Source: Propionispora vibrioides (GTDB lineage: Bacteria; Bacillota; Negativicutes; Propionisporales; Propionisporaceae). From it: a stretch of 64,000 nucleotides of DNA. This document shows, piece after piece, positions 25,632 to 33,383 of the stretch. The stretch's first letter is position 1. The number at the start of each line of letters is the position of its first letter. Location: positions 1-64,000 of the forward strand of contig NZ_FODY01000017.1 in NCBI RefSeq assembly GCF_900110485.1, read 5' to 3'. The position numbers were made by a program, and so were the translations under genes. The notes under the pieces are model-generated. The model did no database searches, was not told the origin of the DNA, and saw nothing but the letters and a program-made list of their open reading frames with translations.

Positions 25632-25689
25632 CTAACGGGGAGCGTGCCGCAAGCCCTCCCCTGGATAAGGAAAAAGGGAGGACGGAACA

Positions 25690-26553
25690 TTGAGGGAATA
25701 TCTTGGATCGTTGTATTTAATAGCCGCCGCCAGTATTTGGGGCGGTATGTATGTGGTTAGCAAACAGGTACTGGCTGTCGTTGAACCGTTGGAACTGGTC
25801 TGGCTGCGTTATGTGGTAGCGCTGGCGGCACTGGTGGTCATGGGGTTGGCAACCGGCCAGTCCTGGAAGGTTCGGCGCCGGGATGTGCCGCTTATTTTGC
25901 TGATCGGCCTGATCGGCTACTGCATTTCGATTTGGGCCCAGTTTGCCGGAACGCAGCTTTCTTCCGCTCAGATGGGGGCGGTCATTACCTCGGCGACACC
26001 GGCCTTTATGGTGGTATTTGCCCGCTGGCTGCTTAACGAGCGGATTACGGTGCGAAAAGCCGCGGCCGTTGCGCTGGCAACCGCCGGTGTGCTGCTGATT
26101 GTCGGTGGCGGTGACGGGAGCGGTTCGTTTCAACTGGGCGGTGCGGTACTGGTGGTGGCAGCGTTGACCTGGGCCTTGATGTCGGTGCTGGTCAAGCGGG
26201 TGCCGAACGGTTATTCGGCACTGGTGGTCACTACCTATGGCATTTTGACGGCCGCCTTAGTTATGACTCCCTTTGTTCTGGGCCGGAACGACCTGGTGCG
26301 GCTGGTAGCAGACAGCCTGACGGTTTGGCCGGGGCTTTTGTATCTGGGCATTGTATCCACAGCCGGTGCCTTTTATTTTTGGAATAAGGGGTTGCAGTTA
26401 GTGGATGCCGCCCGAGGCGGTTTGTATTTTTTCTTTCAGCCCCTGGTGGGAACTCTGCTGGGTTGGCTGTTTCTCGGGGAACAGGTGGGCTGGACTTTCT
26501 GGCTGGGAGTGGGTGGCATTCTCAGTGGGGTTCTGCTGGTCATCCGGGAATAG
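25690..26553 (+). CDS. EamA/DMT-family transporter
   Basis: 287 aa with ten hydrophobic spans in two EamA repeats (about 1-135 and 145-285), e.g. IAAASIWGGMYVVSKQ and the second-repeat GIVSTAGAFYFWNKGLQ. These proteins export or import amino acids, nucleotides or drugs; substrate cannot be told. TTG 25690 is the start, 8 nt after GGGAGG. The VTT gene follows after 42 bp on the same strand. Confidence 0.88.
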   Translation: MREYLGSLYLIAAASIWGGMYVVSKQVLAVVEPLELVWLRYVVALAALVVMGLATGQSWKVRRRDVPLILLIGLIGYCISIWAQFAGTQLSSAQMGAVITSATPAFMVVFARWLLNERITVRKAAAVALATAGVLLIVGGGDGSGSFQLGGAVLVVAALTWALMSVLVKRVPNGYSALVVTTYGILTAALVMTPFVLGRNDLVRLVADSLTVWPGLLYLGIVSTAGAFYFWNKGLQLVDAARGGLYFFFQPLVGTLLGWLFLGEQVGWTFWLGVGGILSGVLLVIRE

Positions 26554-26595
26554 GACACGGTTCAATGGTAGTTCGTTGATAAAGGGGGCAGAACG

Positions 26596-27300
26596 ATTAA
26601 GCACACCGGCATAAATCAGCAAACTCTTCGTATCGTCATTCTGGCCGCCATAGCAGTTTTGGCGGCGGTCGTTTATGTGACACAGCCTGAATTCATTCAC
26701 CGGCTGATGCGCTACGTTGTGCATGGCGATGTCCGAGGCAGTATTGCTTTCATTCAGTCTTACGGACCGTATGCGATTCTGGTTGCCTTTGTTTTGGTAG
26801 TCCTGGTCAATATCGTGGCCGTATTGCCGAATATTTTTCTGTTGGCCGCTAACGGTATATTATTTGGGGTGACCTGGGGAACCGTCATTTCCTGGCTGGG
26901 TGAGTCGCTGGGCGTGATCATCAGCTTTTTGCTGATGCGTTATCTGTTCCATGACTGGGCCCATGCCATTATTGAACGAAGCGAAGGTTTAAAAAAGATA
27001 GACGAGTTCAGCGGCCGGCGGGGATTTGTGATTATGCTGTTTGCCCGCTGTATTCCCTATATTCCTTCCGGCCTGATTACCGCCTTGGGCGCCGTGAGCA
27101 GTATCCGGATTAGGGATTATGCGGTGGCCACGCTGATCGGAAAGCTGCCTTCGGCAGCTATCGAGGTAACTATGGGGCATGATTTGCTTTTGTACCGGCA
27201 GCATTCGCCCCGGCTGTTTATTCTGGCGGCGCTATCGGTAGCAGCCTATTTCGTTTTTTTGCACTATAAAAAGGTCTTTGAGCACAAAGACCCGGAATAA
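26596..27300 (+). CDS. VTT-domain (TVP38/DedA-like) membrane protein
   Basis: About 234 aa. First membrane span IVILAAIAVLAAVVYV, then the VTT (SNARE-associated) domain with VLPNIFLLAANGILFG, FARCIPYIPSGLITALGAVSSI and a final span. Such proteins act as lipid scramblases or transporters in the membrane. The in-frame stop before the gene is TAG 26569. Between it and TTG 26659 there is no ATG, GTG or TTG; TTG 26659 has no SD and cuts the first span in half. ATT 26596 lies 7 nt after AAAGGGGG and restores the span, so I place the start there. Confidence 0.78.
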   Translation: MKHTGINQQTLRIVILAAIAVLAAVVYVTQPEFIHRLMRYVVHGDVRGSIAFIQSYGPYAILVAFVLVVLVNIVAVLPNIFLLAANGILFGVTWGTVISWLGESLGVIISFLLMRYLFHDWAHAIIERSEGLKKIDEFSGRRGFVIMLFARCIPYIPSGLITALGAVSSIRIRDYAVATLIGKLPSAAIEVTMGHDLLLYRQHSPRLFILAALSVAAYFVFLHYKKVFEHKDPE

Positions 27301-27302
27301 GC

Positions 27303-27466
27303 TAGGTAACCATTGATTAATTCACGCTGTGCGTCCTGACGGAGCTTTTTCCGCCTGGCGGCGTCAGCAAAACCTTGAAATAGGGGCCGCTATTCCTGCG
27401 CTTTTACTCTCTTGCCAGGCGAAAAAATCTCTCGCCAGCCAGGTTCATTTAATCAGTGCTTACCTA
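27303..27466 (+). repeat. Structured repeat, family C, copy C1
   Basis: TA-flanked. Outer arms begin GGTAACCATTGATTAA and close TTAATCAGTGCTTACC. The core holds GCGTCAGCAAAACCTTGAA and a tip hairpin AATAG-GGGCCG-CTATT. Nearly identical to C2 at 28273 in the same orientation. Confidence 0.85.
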
Positions 27467-27500
27467 GAGGTTTTGCCAACCGGCAACCGTAGTTTGACAA

Positions 27501-27539
27501 AAAACAACTGACTGGCCCTCGCGGCCAGTCAGTTGTTTT
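27501..27539 (-). terminator. Terminator of the thioesterase gene
   Basis: Perfect 17-bp stem AAAACAACTGACTGGCC / GGCCAGTCAGTTGTTTT with a 5-nt loop, 5 bp from the minus-strand stop. It may also stop plus-strand transcription from the VTT gene. Confidence 0.92.
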
Positions 27540-27543
27540 CCGG

Positions 27544-28047
27544 TTATTGCTGTTCCAGGGTCACCTGACAAGCGGCAGGGCGGGCCTTTTTCTGCTTGTA
27601 CGCCAGATAGCGCTGCTTTCCCTGTTCAAACAGACAGGCTTCTTCCTCGCTGGTGATTTCCAGAGTGGGAACCGGGTGCGGTCTGCCGTTTTCATCCAGA
27701 GCCACAAAGGTAAAGAAGGCGGTCAGCGCCGTTTTGGCCGGTTCCTCTTTCGACAAATCCTCCATCGTCACGGTAATGGATATTTCCATCGAGCTTTTGC
27801 CGACAAAGGTTAATTGTCCGTGGCAGGTAACCACGTTGCCGATAAAGATGGGATGATGGAATTCCAACTCGTCAACCCGGGCGGTGACGACATTGGTGCG
27901 GGCATGCCGCCGGGCGACGACGGCGGCCGCCGTGTCCATCAGTTTTATGATTTCGCCGCCGTGGACATGACCGGCGGGATTGGCGTGCTCCGGCAGCATG
28001 ACCGAGGACATAATCACCTTGGACTGGCCGACTGTTTTTGTACTCAT
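27544..28047 (-). CDS. Hotdog-fold acyl-CoA thioesterase
   Basis: 167 aa, cytoplasmic. HANPAGHVHGGEIIKLMD is the active-site stretch of YciA/ACOT-type enzymes (Asp of LMD catalytic), and VDELEFHHPIFIGN the second conserved strand. It hydrolyses acyl-CoA to free acid; chain length is unknown. The last 25 residues (KQKKARPAACQ...) are a non-conserved tail. The gene is flanked on both sides by near-identical C repeats in the same orientation. Confidence 0.88.
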   Translation of the reverse strand: MSTKTVGQSKVIMSSVMLPEHANPAGHVHGGEIIKLMDTAAAVVARRHARTNVVTARVDELEFHHPIFIGNVVTCHGQLTFVGKSSMEISITVTMEDLSKEEPAKTALTAFFTFVALDENGRPHPVPTLEITSEEEACLFEQGKQRYLAYKQKKARPAACQVTLEQQ

Positions 28048-28272
28048 TTGTTTTCCTCCGTCAGCGGTAATCGGGCCAAAGGCCCGGCAGCCGCAGGCTG
28101 ATAATATAGGGTTAGTATCTTGTCCGGTTTAAGCCTGTCTTTTGGAGCTGATAAGGCACCGGACCGGTATGTCTACTATAGCACTGGCCGGTGCGCCTTG
28201 CAAGAGCAGGGCCGGAGTGACCGCCGGCATACCTTTTTCGCGTAAATGCGTGTATAATGAAATATGTATGCT

Positions 28273-28439
28273 AGGTAACCACTGATTAATTCACGCTGCG
28301 CGTCCTGACGGAGCTTTTTCCGCCTGGCTGCGTCAGCAAAACCTTGAAATAGGGGCCGCTATTCCTGCGGTTTTACTTCCTTGCCTGACGAAAAAATCTC
28401 TCGCCAGGCCGACAGGTTCATTTAATCAGTGGTTACCTA
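28273..28439 (+). repeat. Structured repeat, family C, copy C2
   Basis: TA on both sides. Arms GGTAACCACTGATTAA / TTAATCAGTGGTTACC pair perfectly over 16 bp. Differs from C1 at a limited number of sites; two of these (A/G at arm positions) keep the outer stem paired better than in C1. Confidence 0.88.
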
Positions 28440-28559
28440 GGGTTCCGACAACTCGGAAACTACCATTTCTTCACAGGTCTTTTTCGGCAAATTTAATTTG
28501 CCGTTGCAAAGTTGGCGGAACACTGGCCCGGCGGATTTTTCAACAACGGGGTGTTACTT

Positions 28560-29918
28560 ATCGAACAGACATATTCCTGGCGACAAAAGGCGGCTACGCT
28601 GCTGTCTATTTTATATCCGATCTTTATTACGCAGCTTGCTTATTGCGCTATTAACTTTTTTGATACGACCATGTCCGGTCACGCCAGTCCGGATGATCTG
28701 GCCGGGGTGGCCATTGGCAGCAATCTGTGGATGCCTGTCTTTACCGCCGTGGGTGGCGTGCTGCTGGCCGTGACTCCGATCATGGCCCAGCTTCATGGTG
28801 CCAAGCGTTCGGTTGAGGTTCCTGCTGTAGTCGCCCAGGGAATTTATCTGGCGCTGCTGCTGGCTGCCGCTACCATTGGCCTGGGAGCGGTCACCGTTAC
28901 GGCATTGCTTGGGCAGTTAAACCTGGAACCAGCCGTATTTTCCATTGCCCAGCGTTTTCTGGGAGCTATCGCGCTGGGGGTAGCGCCTTTTTTTGTCAAC
29001 ATGGTGCTGCGTAATTTTATTGATGCCCTGGGCTATACGCGGGTGACCATGCTGATTGCGCTGTGTGCGCTGCCGATCAATATCTGTTTAAATTATATTC
29101 TGGTCTTCGGCAAGTTTGGCTTTCCCCGGCTGGGCGGCGTTGGCTCCGGCTATGCCTCGGCCCTGACGTATTGGTGCATCACCATCATGAGTGTGCTGGT
29201 GGTGCAAAAGGTGGCACCATTCCGGGATTACCGGCTATTGACCAACTGGTCCCGTCCGTCCTGGCCGGCGCTAAAGGAACAACTGGGCATCGGTTTGCCC
29301 ATCGGCATTGCCATTTTTTGTGAGACCAGTATTTTTGGCGTAGTCGCCTTATTTATGTCCCATTTTGGGACGCTGACCATCGCCGCCCATCAGGCGGCCA
29401 TTAACTTTGTTTCTTTAATTTATATGCTGCCTTTAAGCATTTCCATGGCTCTGACCATTGTCGTCGGGTTTGAGACAGGCGCCCGGCGCTTAGGCGATGC
29501 CCGGCAGTACGGTTTTCTCGGCATCGGCACGGCTGTCTGTCTGGCACTGATTTCAGCCGGTGTGTTGGTTTTATATAACGAGCCTGTGGCCGCTTTGTAT
29601 TCGGACGACTCTGCCGTAAAGCTGCTGATTCAGTCCTTCCTGGTGTACGCCGCCTTTTTTCAATTGTCCGATGCGGTGGCGGCGCCTATCCAGGGAATAC
29701 TGCGGGGCTACAAGGATGTGACGGTTACTTTTGTAATGGCGCTGGTTTCTTACTGGGTCATCGGCCTGCCGGTCGGTTATTGGCTGGCCGGAGACAGCAG
29801 CTATGGCGCTTACGGTTACTGGATCGGCTTTATTGTCGGCCTGGCTGCCGGTGCGGTCGGTCTGGCCGTTCGGCTGTCCTATGTGCAACGCCGGACTAGC
29901 CGGTTAACTGAGGAATAA
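28560..29918 (+). CDS. MATE-family efflux pump
   Basis: About 452 aa with 12 membrane spans, NorM-like (ILYPIFITQLAYCAINFFDTTMSGH; later GLPIGIAIFCETSIFGVVALFM). MATE pumps export cationic drugs with Na+ or H+. The start is unclear: TTG 28512 and GTG 28551 lack an SD, while GGGGTG (28548-28553) is followed 6 nt later by ATC 28560, giving IEQTYSWRQKAATLLS, a normal short MATE N-terminus. I choose ATC with caution. The upstream gap holds repeat C2. Confidence 0.8.
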   Translation: MEQTYSWRQKAATLLSILYPIFITQLAYCAINFFDTTMSGHASPDDLAGVAIGSNLWMPVFTAVGGVLLAVTPIMAQLHGAKRSVEVPAVVAQGIYLALLLAAATIGLGAVTVTALLGQLNLEPAVFSIAQRFLGAIALGVAPFFVNMVLRNFIDALGYTRVTMLIALCALPINICLNYILVFGKFGFPRLGGVGSGYASALTYWCITIMSVLVVQKVAPFRDYRLLTNWSRPSWPALKEQLGIGLPIGIAIFCETSIFGVVALFMSHFGTLTIAAHQAAINFVSLIYMLPLSISMALTIVVGFETGARRLGDARQYGFLGIGTAVCLALISAGVLVLYNEPVAALYSDDSAVKLLIQSFLVYAAFFQLSDAVAAPIQGILRGYKDVTVTFVMALVSYWVIGLPVGYWLAGDSSYGAYGYWIGFIVGLAAGAVGLAVRLSYVQRRTSRLTEE

Positions 29919-29922
29919 GCAG

Positions 29923-30564
29923 TCATTCCGGTGTACAGGGAATGTCCACATATTGTGGCTGCAGGCGGGTTACCCGGGCGGTGGCGGCCGTCCAGTCGGT
30001 CACCTTTTCCTCCAGAACCGTCTCATTGCCGCAGCTTTCCAGGGTGAGAATTTTGACTTTTTCATAGTATTCCTTGGCGATAATCGGATAGCCGTTTAAG
30101 CGCAGGTTGTTTTCCAGGACGCCCTGCAGTGTATAATCGGCTTCGATAGCCATCGTGGTATGCAGCCGGCGCTCCACCAGTCCGGCAGCGGCCAGTCCGA
30201 CGGCAGCAGCCTTGCCATAGGCGCGGATCAGCCCGCCGGCTCCCAGCTTGATGCCGCCGAAATAGCGGGTGACGACGATTACTGTATTGGTCAGGGCCGC
30301 CTTTTTCAGAACCTCCAGAATGGGGCGGCCGGCCGTGCCGCTTGGCTCGCCGTCGTCATCAGCCTTCTGGTATTGCTCGTTGTCGCCGATGATATAGGCC
30401 GAGCAGTTATGAGTAGCATCCCAGTGCTTCTTTTTGATAGTTACAATGAACTGAGCCGCCTCTGTCTCGGTTTCAGCCCGGCCGACATAAGTCAGAAACC
30501 GCGATTTGCTGATCTCGTAGGAGGCTTCGCCGGAACCGGCCACAGTACGATAGTTTGTCTGCAT
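29923..30564 (-). CDS. YigZ/IMPACT family protein
   Basis: 213 aa. N-terminal UPF0029 domain with GEPSGTAGRPILEVL, VTRYFGGIKLGAGGLIRAYG (family signature) and a C-terminal ferredoxin-like domain of about 70 residues. Homologues are linked to ribosome-associated control of translation, but the bacterial role is not settled. SD GGGAGGTG precedes the ATG. Stop lies 4 bp from the converging MATE stop, with no clear terminator between. Confidence 0.88.
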   Translation of the reverse strand: MQTNYRTVAGSGEASYEISKSRFLTYVGRAETETEAAQFIVTIKKKHWDATHNCSAYIIGDNEQYQKADDDGEPSGTAGRPILEVLKKAALTNTVIVVTRYFGGIKLGAGGLIRAYGKAAAVGLAAAGLVERRLHTTMAIEADYTLQGVLENNLRLNGYPIIAKEYYEKVKILTLESCGNETVLEEKVTDWTAATARVTRLQPQYVDIPCTPE

Positions 30565-30802
30565 GTAATAAACACCTCCCTCTTAGCATACCATAACCGT
30601 TTTGCCAGACCAAGCCATATTCCTTGCGCCTGCCTGCAGAGCCTGGCTTGCCGGTTCTCTACCCTGCAGGGCAGATGTCATAGGGCAGATGCCGATCGGT
30701 GGCGGAGGATGCTTTTTATAAAAATATAAGGGAATTTTAAGATTTTTTAGGATATCCATTTACATAGGTTTACAGGATTTGATATTATTTTAACGGTATA
30801 GA

Positions 30803-30972
30803 TAGTGTAGTGCAGTAACAAGTCCATATTTTAATCAAATCACTTGTCTGAATTTCCATCTGCTGCGTTGTCGTCAATCGGCGTAGGAACCCACTACGCC
30901 TTATTTCTCCGCCTTGCAGATGAAAATTTATCCTGCGCCCTTTGATCAAGATATGAACCTGTCACTACATTA
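30803..30972 (+). repeat. Structured repeat, family B, copy B2
   Basis: TA at both ends. Outer arms GTAGTG...CATATTTTAATCAAA / TTTGATCAAGATATG...CACTAC pair with a few bulges; inner arms AATTTCCATCTGC / GCAGATGAAAATT. Core TGCGTTGTCGTC...CTCCGCCTTGCA is shared with other B copies, but the tip hairpin is GGCGTAG-GAACCCA-CTACGCC, different in sequence and still paired. Confidence 0.82.
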
Positions 30973-31010
30973 AGTGCTTATTTTTTACAAGGGTGGAGGC
31001 AGTCAGTTAC

Positions 31011-32885
31011 ATGGAGTTACAGACAAGGACGGCAGACGGTAATAAATTTTCGGCGTTTTTCAGCCAGCTTAAGCAAAAGCTGAAGGCGCGGCAAATGGCC
31101 GAACATTATGTGCTGCTGTATGCGGTATTATCCGTTTTAATCAAGTCCGTGATTGTTGTCGGTATTGTCAATCAGACAAATTTTCTGATTCATTCCTGGA
31201 TTCAGGTAGCTTATGTGGTTCCGACTTATTCGGTTTATTTTTCGTTTATGTTCATTTTCCTTTCTTTCGCTTTTTTGTTGCGTGAAAGAAAGCGGCTTTG
31301 GTATATTGTCGCTTTTGATATAGCCTGCTCATTGATGCTGCTGTTTGATTTATGGTATTTTAGAGCTTTTGGCACCTTTATTTCGATTCATATCGTCAAA
31401 CAGTACGTCAATTTGCCCAATCTTTCCGGCAGTATTCTGTCGATTATCAGCCGGGAGGATATCGCCTTATTTATCGACCTGCCTTTTTTGGTGTACTGGG
31501 TTATGAAACGACCGAACTTGTACCTCCAGGCCAAACGGGCAGTTCCGGTCTGCCTCGCGCTGATTGCCGTGTCCAGCGTCTATTTGTCCTATGCCCATTA
31601 TGTGTATGACCTTTCGGATGAACGGGGTAAAAGGCAGTATCTGTTTGAAATGTGCTGGGCGCCAACCCAGACGATTACCGATCTTTCGCCGCTGGGCTAT
31701 CATTTGTTTGAGGCGTACAACTATCTGACTGAATGCCAGCAGCTTGTGCTGAGCGATGCCGACCGGCAGGAAATTGAGGGCTGGTATACGCAGAAGCAGG
31801 AAAATCTGCCGGGCAATTTGTATAAAGGCATGTTTAAGGGCAAAAACCTGATTGTTATTCAGGTGGAGTCGCTGGAAACCTTCTATCTAAAGAACGAACT
31901 GGACGGGCAGGAGCTTACACCGAATTTAAACCGCCTGCTTAAGCATAGCATTTTCTTCCCCGAGTTTTTCGAACAGGTCAATGTGGGAACAACCTCCGAT
32001 GCTGAGTTCATGGCTAATACGTCGGTGTACCCGGTCCGCATGGGCGCTACCTATTTCCGCTATCCTGACAATACTTACAATTCGCTGCCCAAGCTGTTTG
32101 ACCGGCGCGGCTACTCGGTCATGGCCGCCCACCCCGATAACCGGGGCTATTGGAACTGGATGCATGCCATGCATTCCATCGGTTACGACAATTGTATTGA
32201 TTCCAACTATTTTGTGGCCGATGAGATTATCGGCCTGGGCCTAAGCGACGCTTCTTTTCTACGCCAGCTTGAGCCGTTTATCAAGGAACAGCAGCAGCCA
32301 TTCTTTACCTTTCTGATTACGCTGACCAATCATGGACCCTTTGAACTGCCGGACAAGTACAAGGTACTTTCGGTAGATAAGAAGTTCGCGGGGACCAAAA
32401 TGGGAGCCAGCTTCCATACTGTGCGGTATACGGATGAACAGATTGGTAAATTCCTGGACAAACTGGATGCCGATGGCTTGTTGGATAACACGGTGGTTGT
32501 CATTTATGGCGATCATAACGGGGTACATAAATTCTACAGCGAGGAAATTCCCACTATCAAGCCAGCCGACGACTGGTGGTTTTCTAACAATCACCGGGTG
32601 CCTTTCCTTATTTATCAAAAAAACATGGCCGGCGAGGAAGTCTGGACCCGCGGCGGGCATATTGATATTCTGCCGACTATTGCCTATATCATGGGGATTG
32701 ATGAGGCAGAATACGCCCGGACGGCGATGGGCCGCAATCTCCTAAATACCAACAAGGATTTTGCCGTGCTGGTGGACGGGCAGGTTGTCGGGGAAGCCGG
32801 CAGCCCGGCGGAAAAGGATCATGCCGTACGGGGACTGGAAGTAGCCGATAAGATTATCCGGAGCAGTTATTTTGGTAAGCGTTGA
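31011..32885 (+). CDS. LtaS-like membrane sulfatase-fold phosphoglycerol transferase
   Basis: About 624 aa. Five N-terminal membrane spans (to about residue 200), then an extracytoplasmic alkaline-phosphatase-fold domain: VIQVESLE (metal ligand Glu), NVGTTSDAEF (nucleophile Thr), YGDHNG and NNHRVPFLIY (metal ligands Asp/His). This is the lipoteichoic acid synthase family; in a bacterium with an outer membrane the product may instead be phosphoglycerol-modified glycans. ATG 31011 is chosen, 12 nt after GGAGG; GTG 30993 overlaps that SD. Stands alone after repeat B2. Confidence 0.85.
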   Translation: MELQTRTADGNKFSAFFSQLKQKLKARQMAEHYVLLYAVLSVLIKSVIVVGIVNQTNFLIHSWIQVAYVVPTYSVYFSFMFIFLSFAFLLRERKRLWYIVAFDIACSLMLLFDLWYFRAFGTFISIHIVKQYVNLPNLSGSILSIISREDIALFIDLPFLVYWVMKRPNLYLQAKRAVPVCLALIAVSSVYLSYAHYVYDLSDERGKRQYLFEMCWAPTQTITDLSPLGYHLFEAYNYLTECQQLVLSDADRQEIEGWYTQKQENLPGNLYKGMFKGKNLIVIQVESLETFYLKNELDGQELTPNLNRLLKHSIFFPEFFEQVNVGTTSDAEFMANTSVYPVRMGATYFRYPDNTYNSLPKLFDRRGYSVMAAHPDNRGYWNWMHAMHSIGYDNCIDSNYFVADEIIGLGLSDASFLRQLEPFIKEQQQPFFTFLITLTNHGPFELPDKYKVLSVDKKFAGTKMGASFHTVRYTDEQIGKFLDKLDADGLLDNTVVVIYGDHNGVHKFYSEEIPTIKPADDWWFSNNHRVPFLIYQKNMAGEEVWTRGGHIDILPTIAYIMGIDEAEYARTAMGRNLLNTNKDFAVLVDGQVVGEAGSPAEKDHAVRGLEVADKIIRSSYFGKR

Positions 32886-32979
32886 TCCTCCTGGTTCCGT
32901 TCTAAGCATGGTCATCTGCTATGCTTACCACGGCGATAAATCGTATTGATTGTCATGTTTCCTTAGATCGTTTTACTTC

Positions 32980-33315
32980 GTACTTTTGCCATGATGCAAA
33001 AGTACCAAAAAAATAGGGTGCTCTGTGTCACCTAAATACATGGATAATCTTGCAGTCTTTTTTCGCCCTGCTTCGTTGTCATCGCCTTGCATATGTCCGA
33101 TATGCGCGACTCCTCCGCCTTGCAGGGCAAAAAAATCCTTGCAACCTTATCTAATGATTTAAGTAACGCAGAGCACCAGGCCTGAACTCCAAAAAGCTTG
33201 AAAAAATAGTACCTTCCTAAAAATCCGAAACTCGCTTCGCTCAAACAGTCGGATTTTCTTAACGGAAGGTACTATTTTTTCATCCTGCGGACCGCCTTTT
33301 TCCGTAACGGCCGGG
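32980..33315 (-). repeat. Structured repeat, family A, copy A2, split by B3
   Basis: Read on the minus strand: the 5' block ending GGCGGTCCGCAGGATG; long arms AAAAAATAGTACCTTCC / GGAAGGTACTATTTTTT (33202-33218, 33264-33280); inner stem AATCCGA / TCGGATT around TTTGAGCGAAGCGAGTTT; AGGCCT; then repeat B3; then the second hairpin GTACTTTTGC / GCAAAAGTAC (32980-33004). Relative to A1 and A3, only the B3 insert interrupts it. Confidence 0.82.
33014..33177 (+). repeat. Structured repeat, family B, copy B3, nested in A2
   Basis: Outer arms GGTGCTCTG...TTTAA-like / TTTAAGTAACGCAGAGCACC; inner arms GCCCTGC / GCAGGGC; core CTTCGTTGTCATCGCCTTGC and tip GCATAT-GTCCG-ATATGC. It lies between the GGCCT box and the second hairpin of A2. 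TA is seen at the left edge; the right edge has lost about 2 bp compared with the A1/A3 sequence. Confidence 0.85.
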
Positions 33316-33383
33316 AAGGTGCTCGTCTGGCTGTGTTGTGGCAATGAGGCGAGGTATTGCTATTCAAGATCATGGTTTTATTA

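Noticed and set aside
27329-27511. 60-codon frame
   Set aside because: Lies within repeat C1 and the thioesterase terminator.
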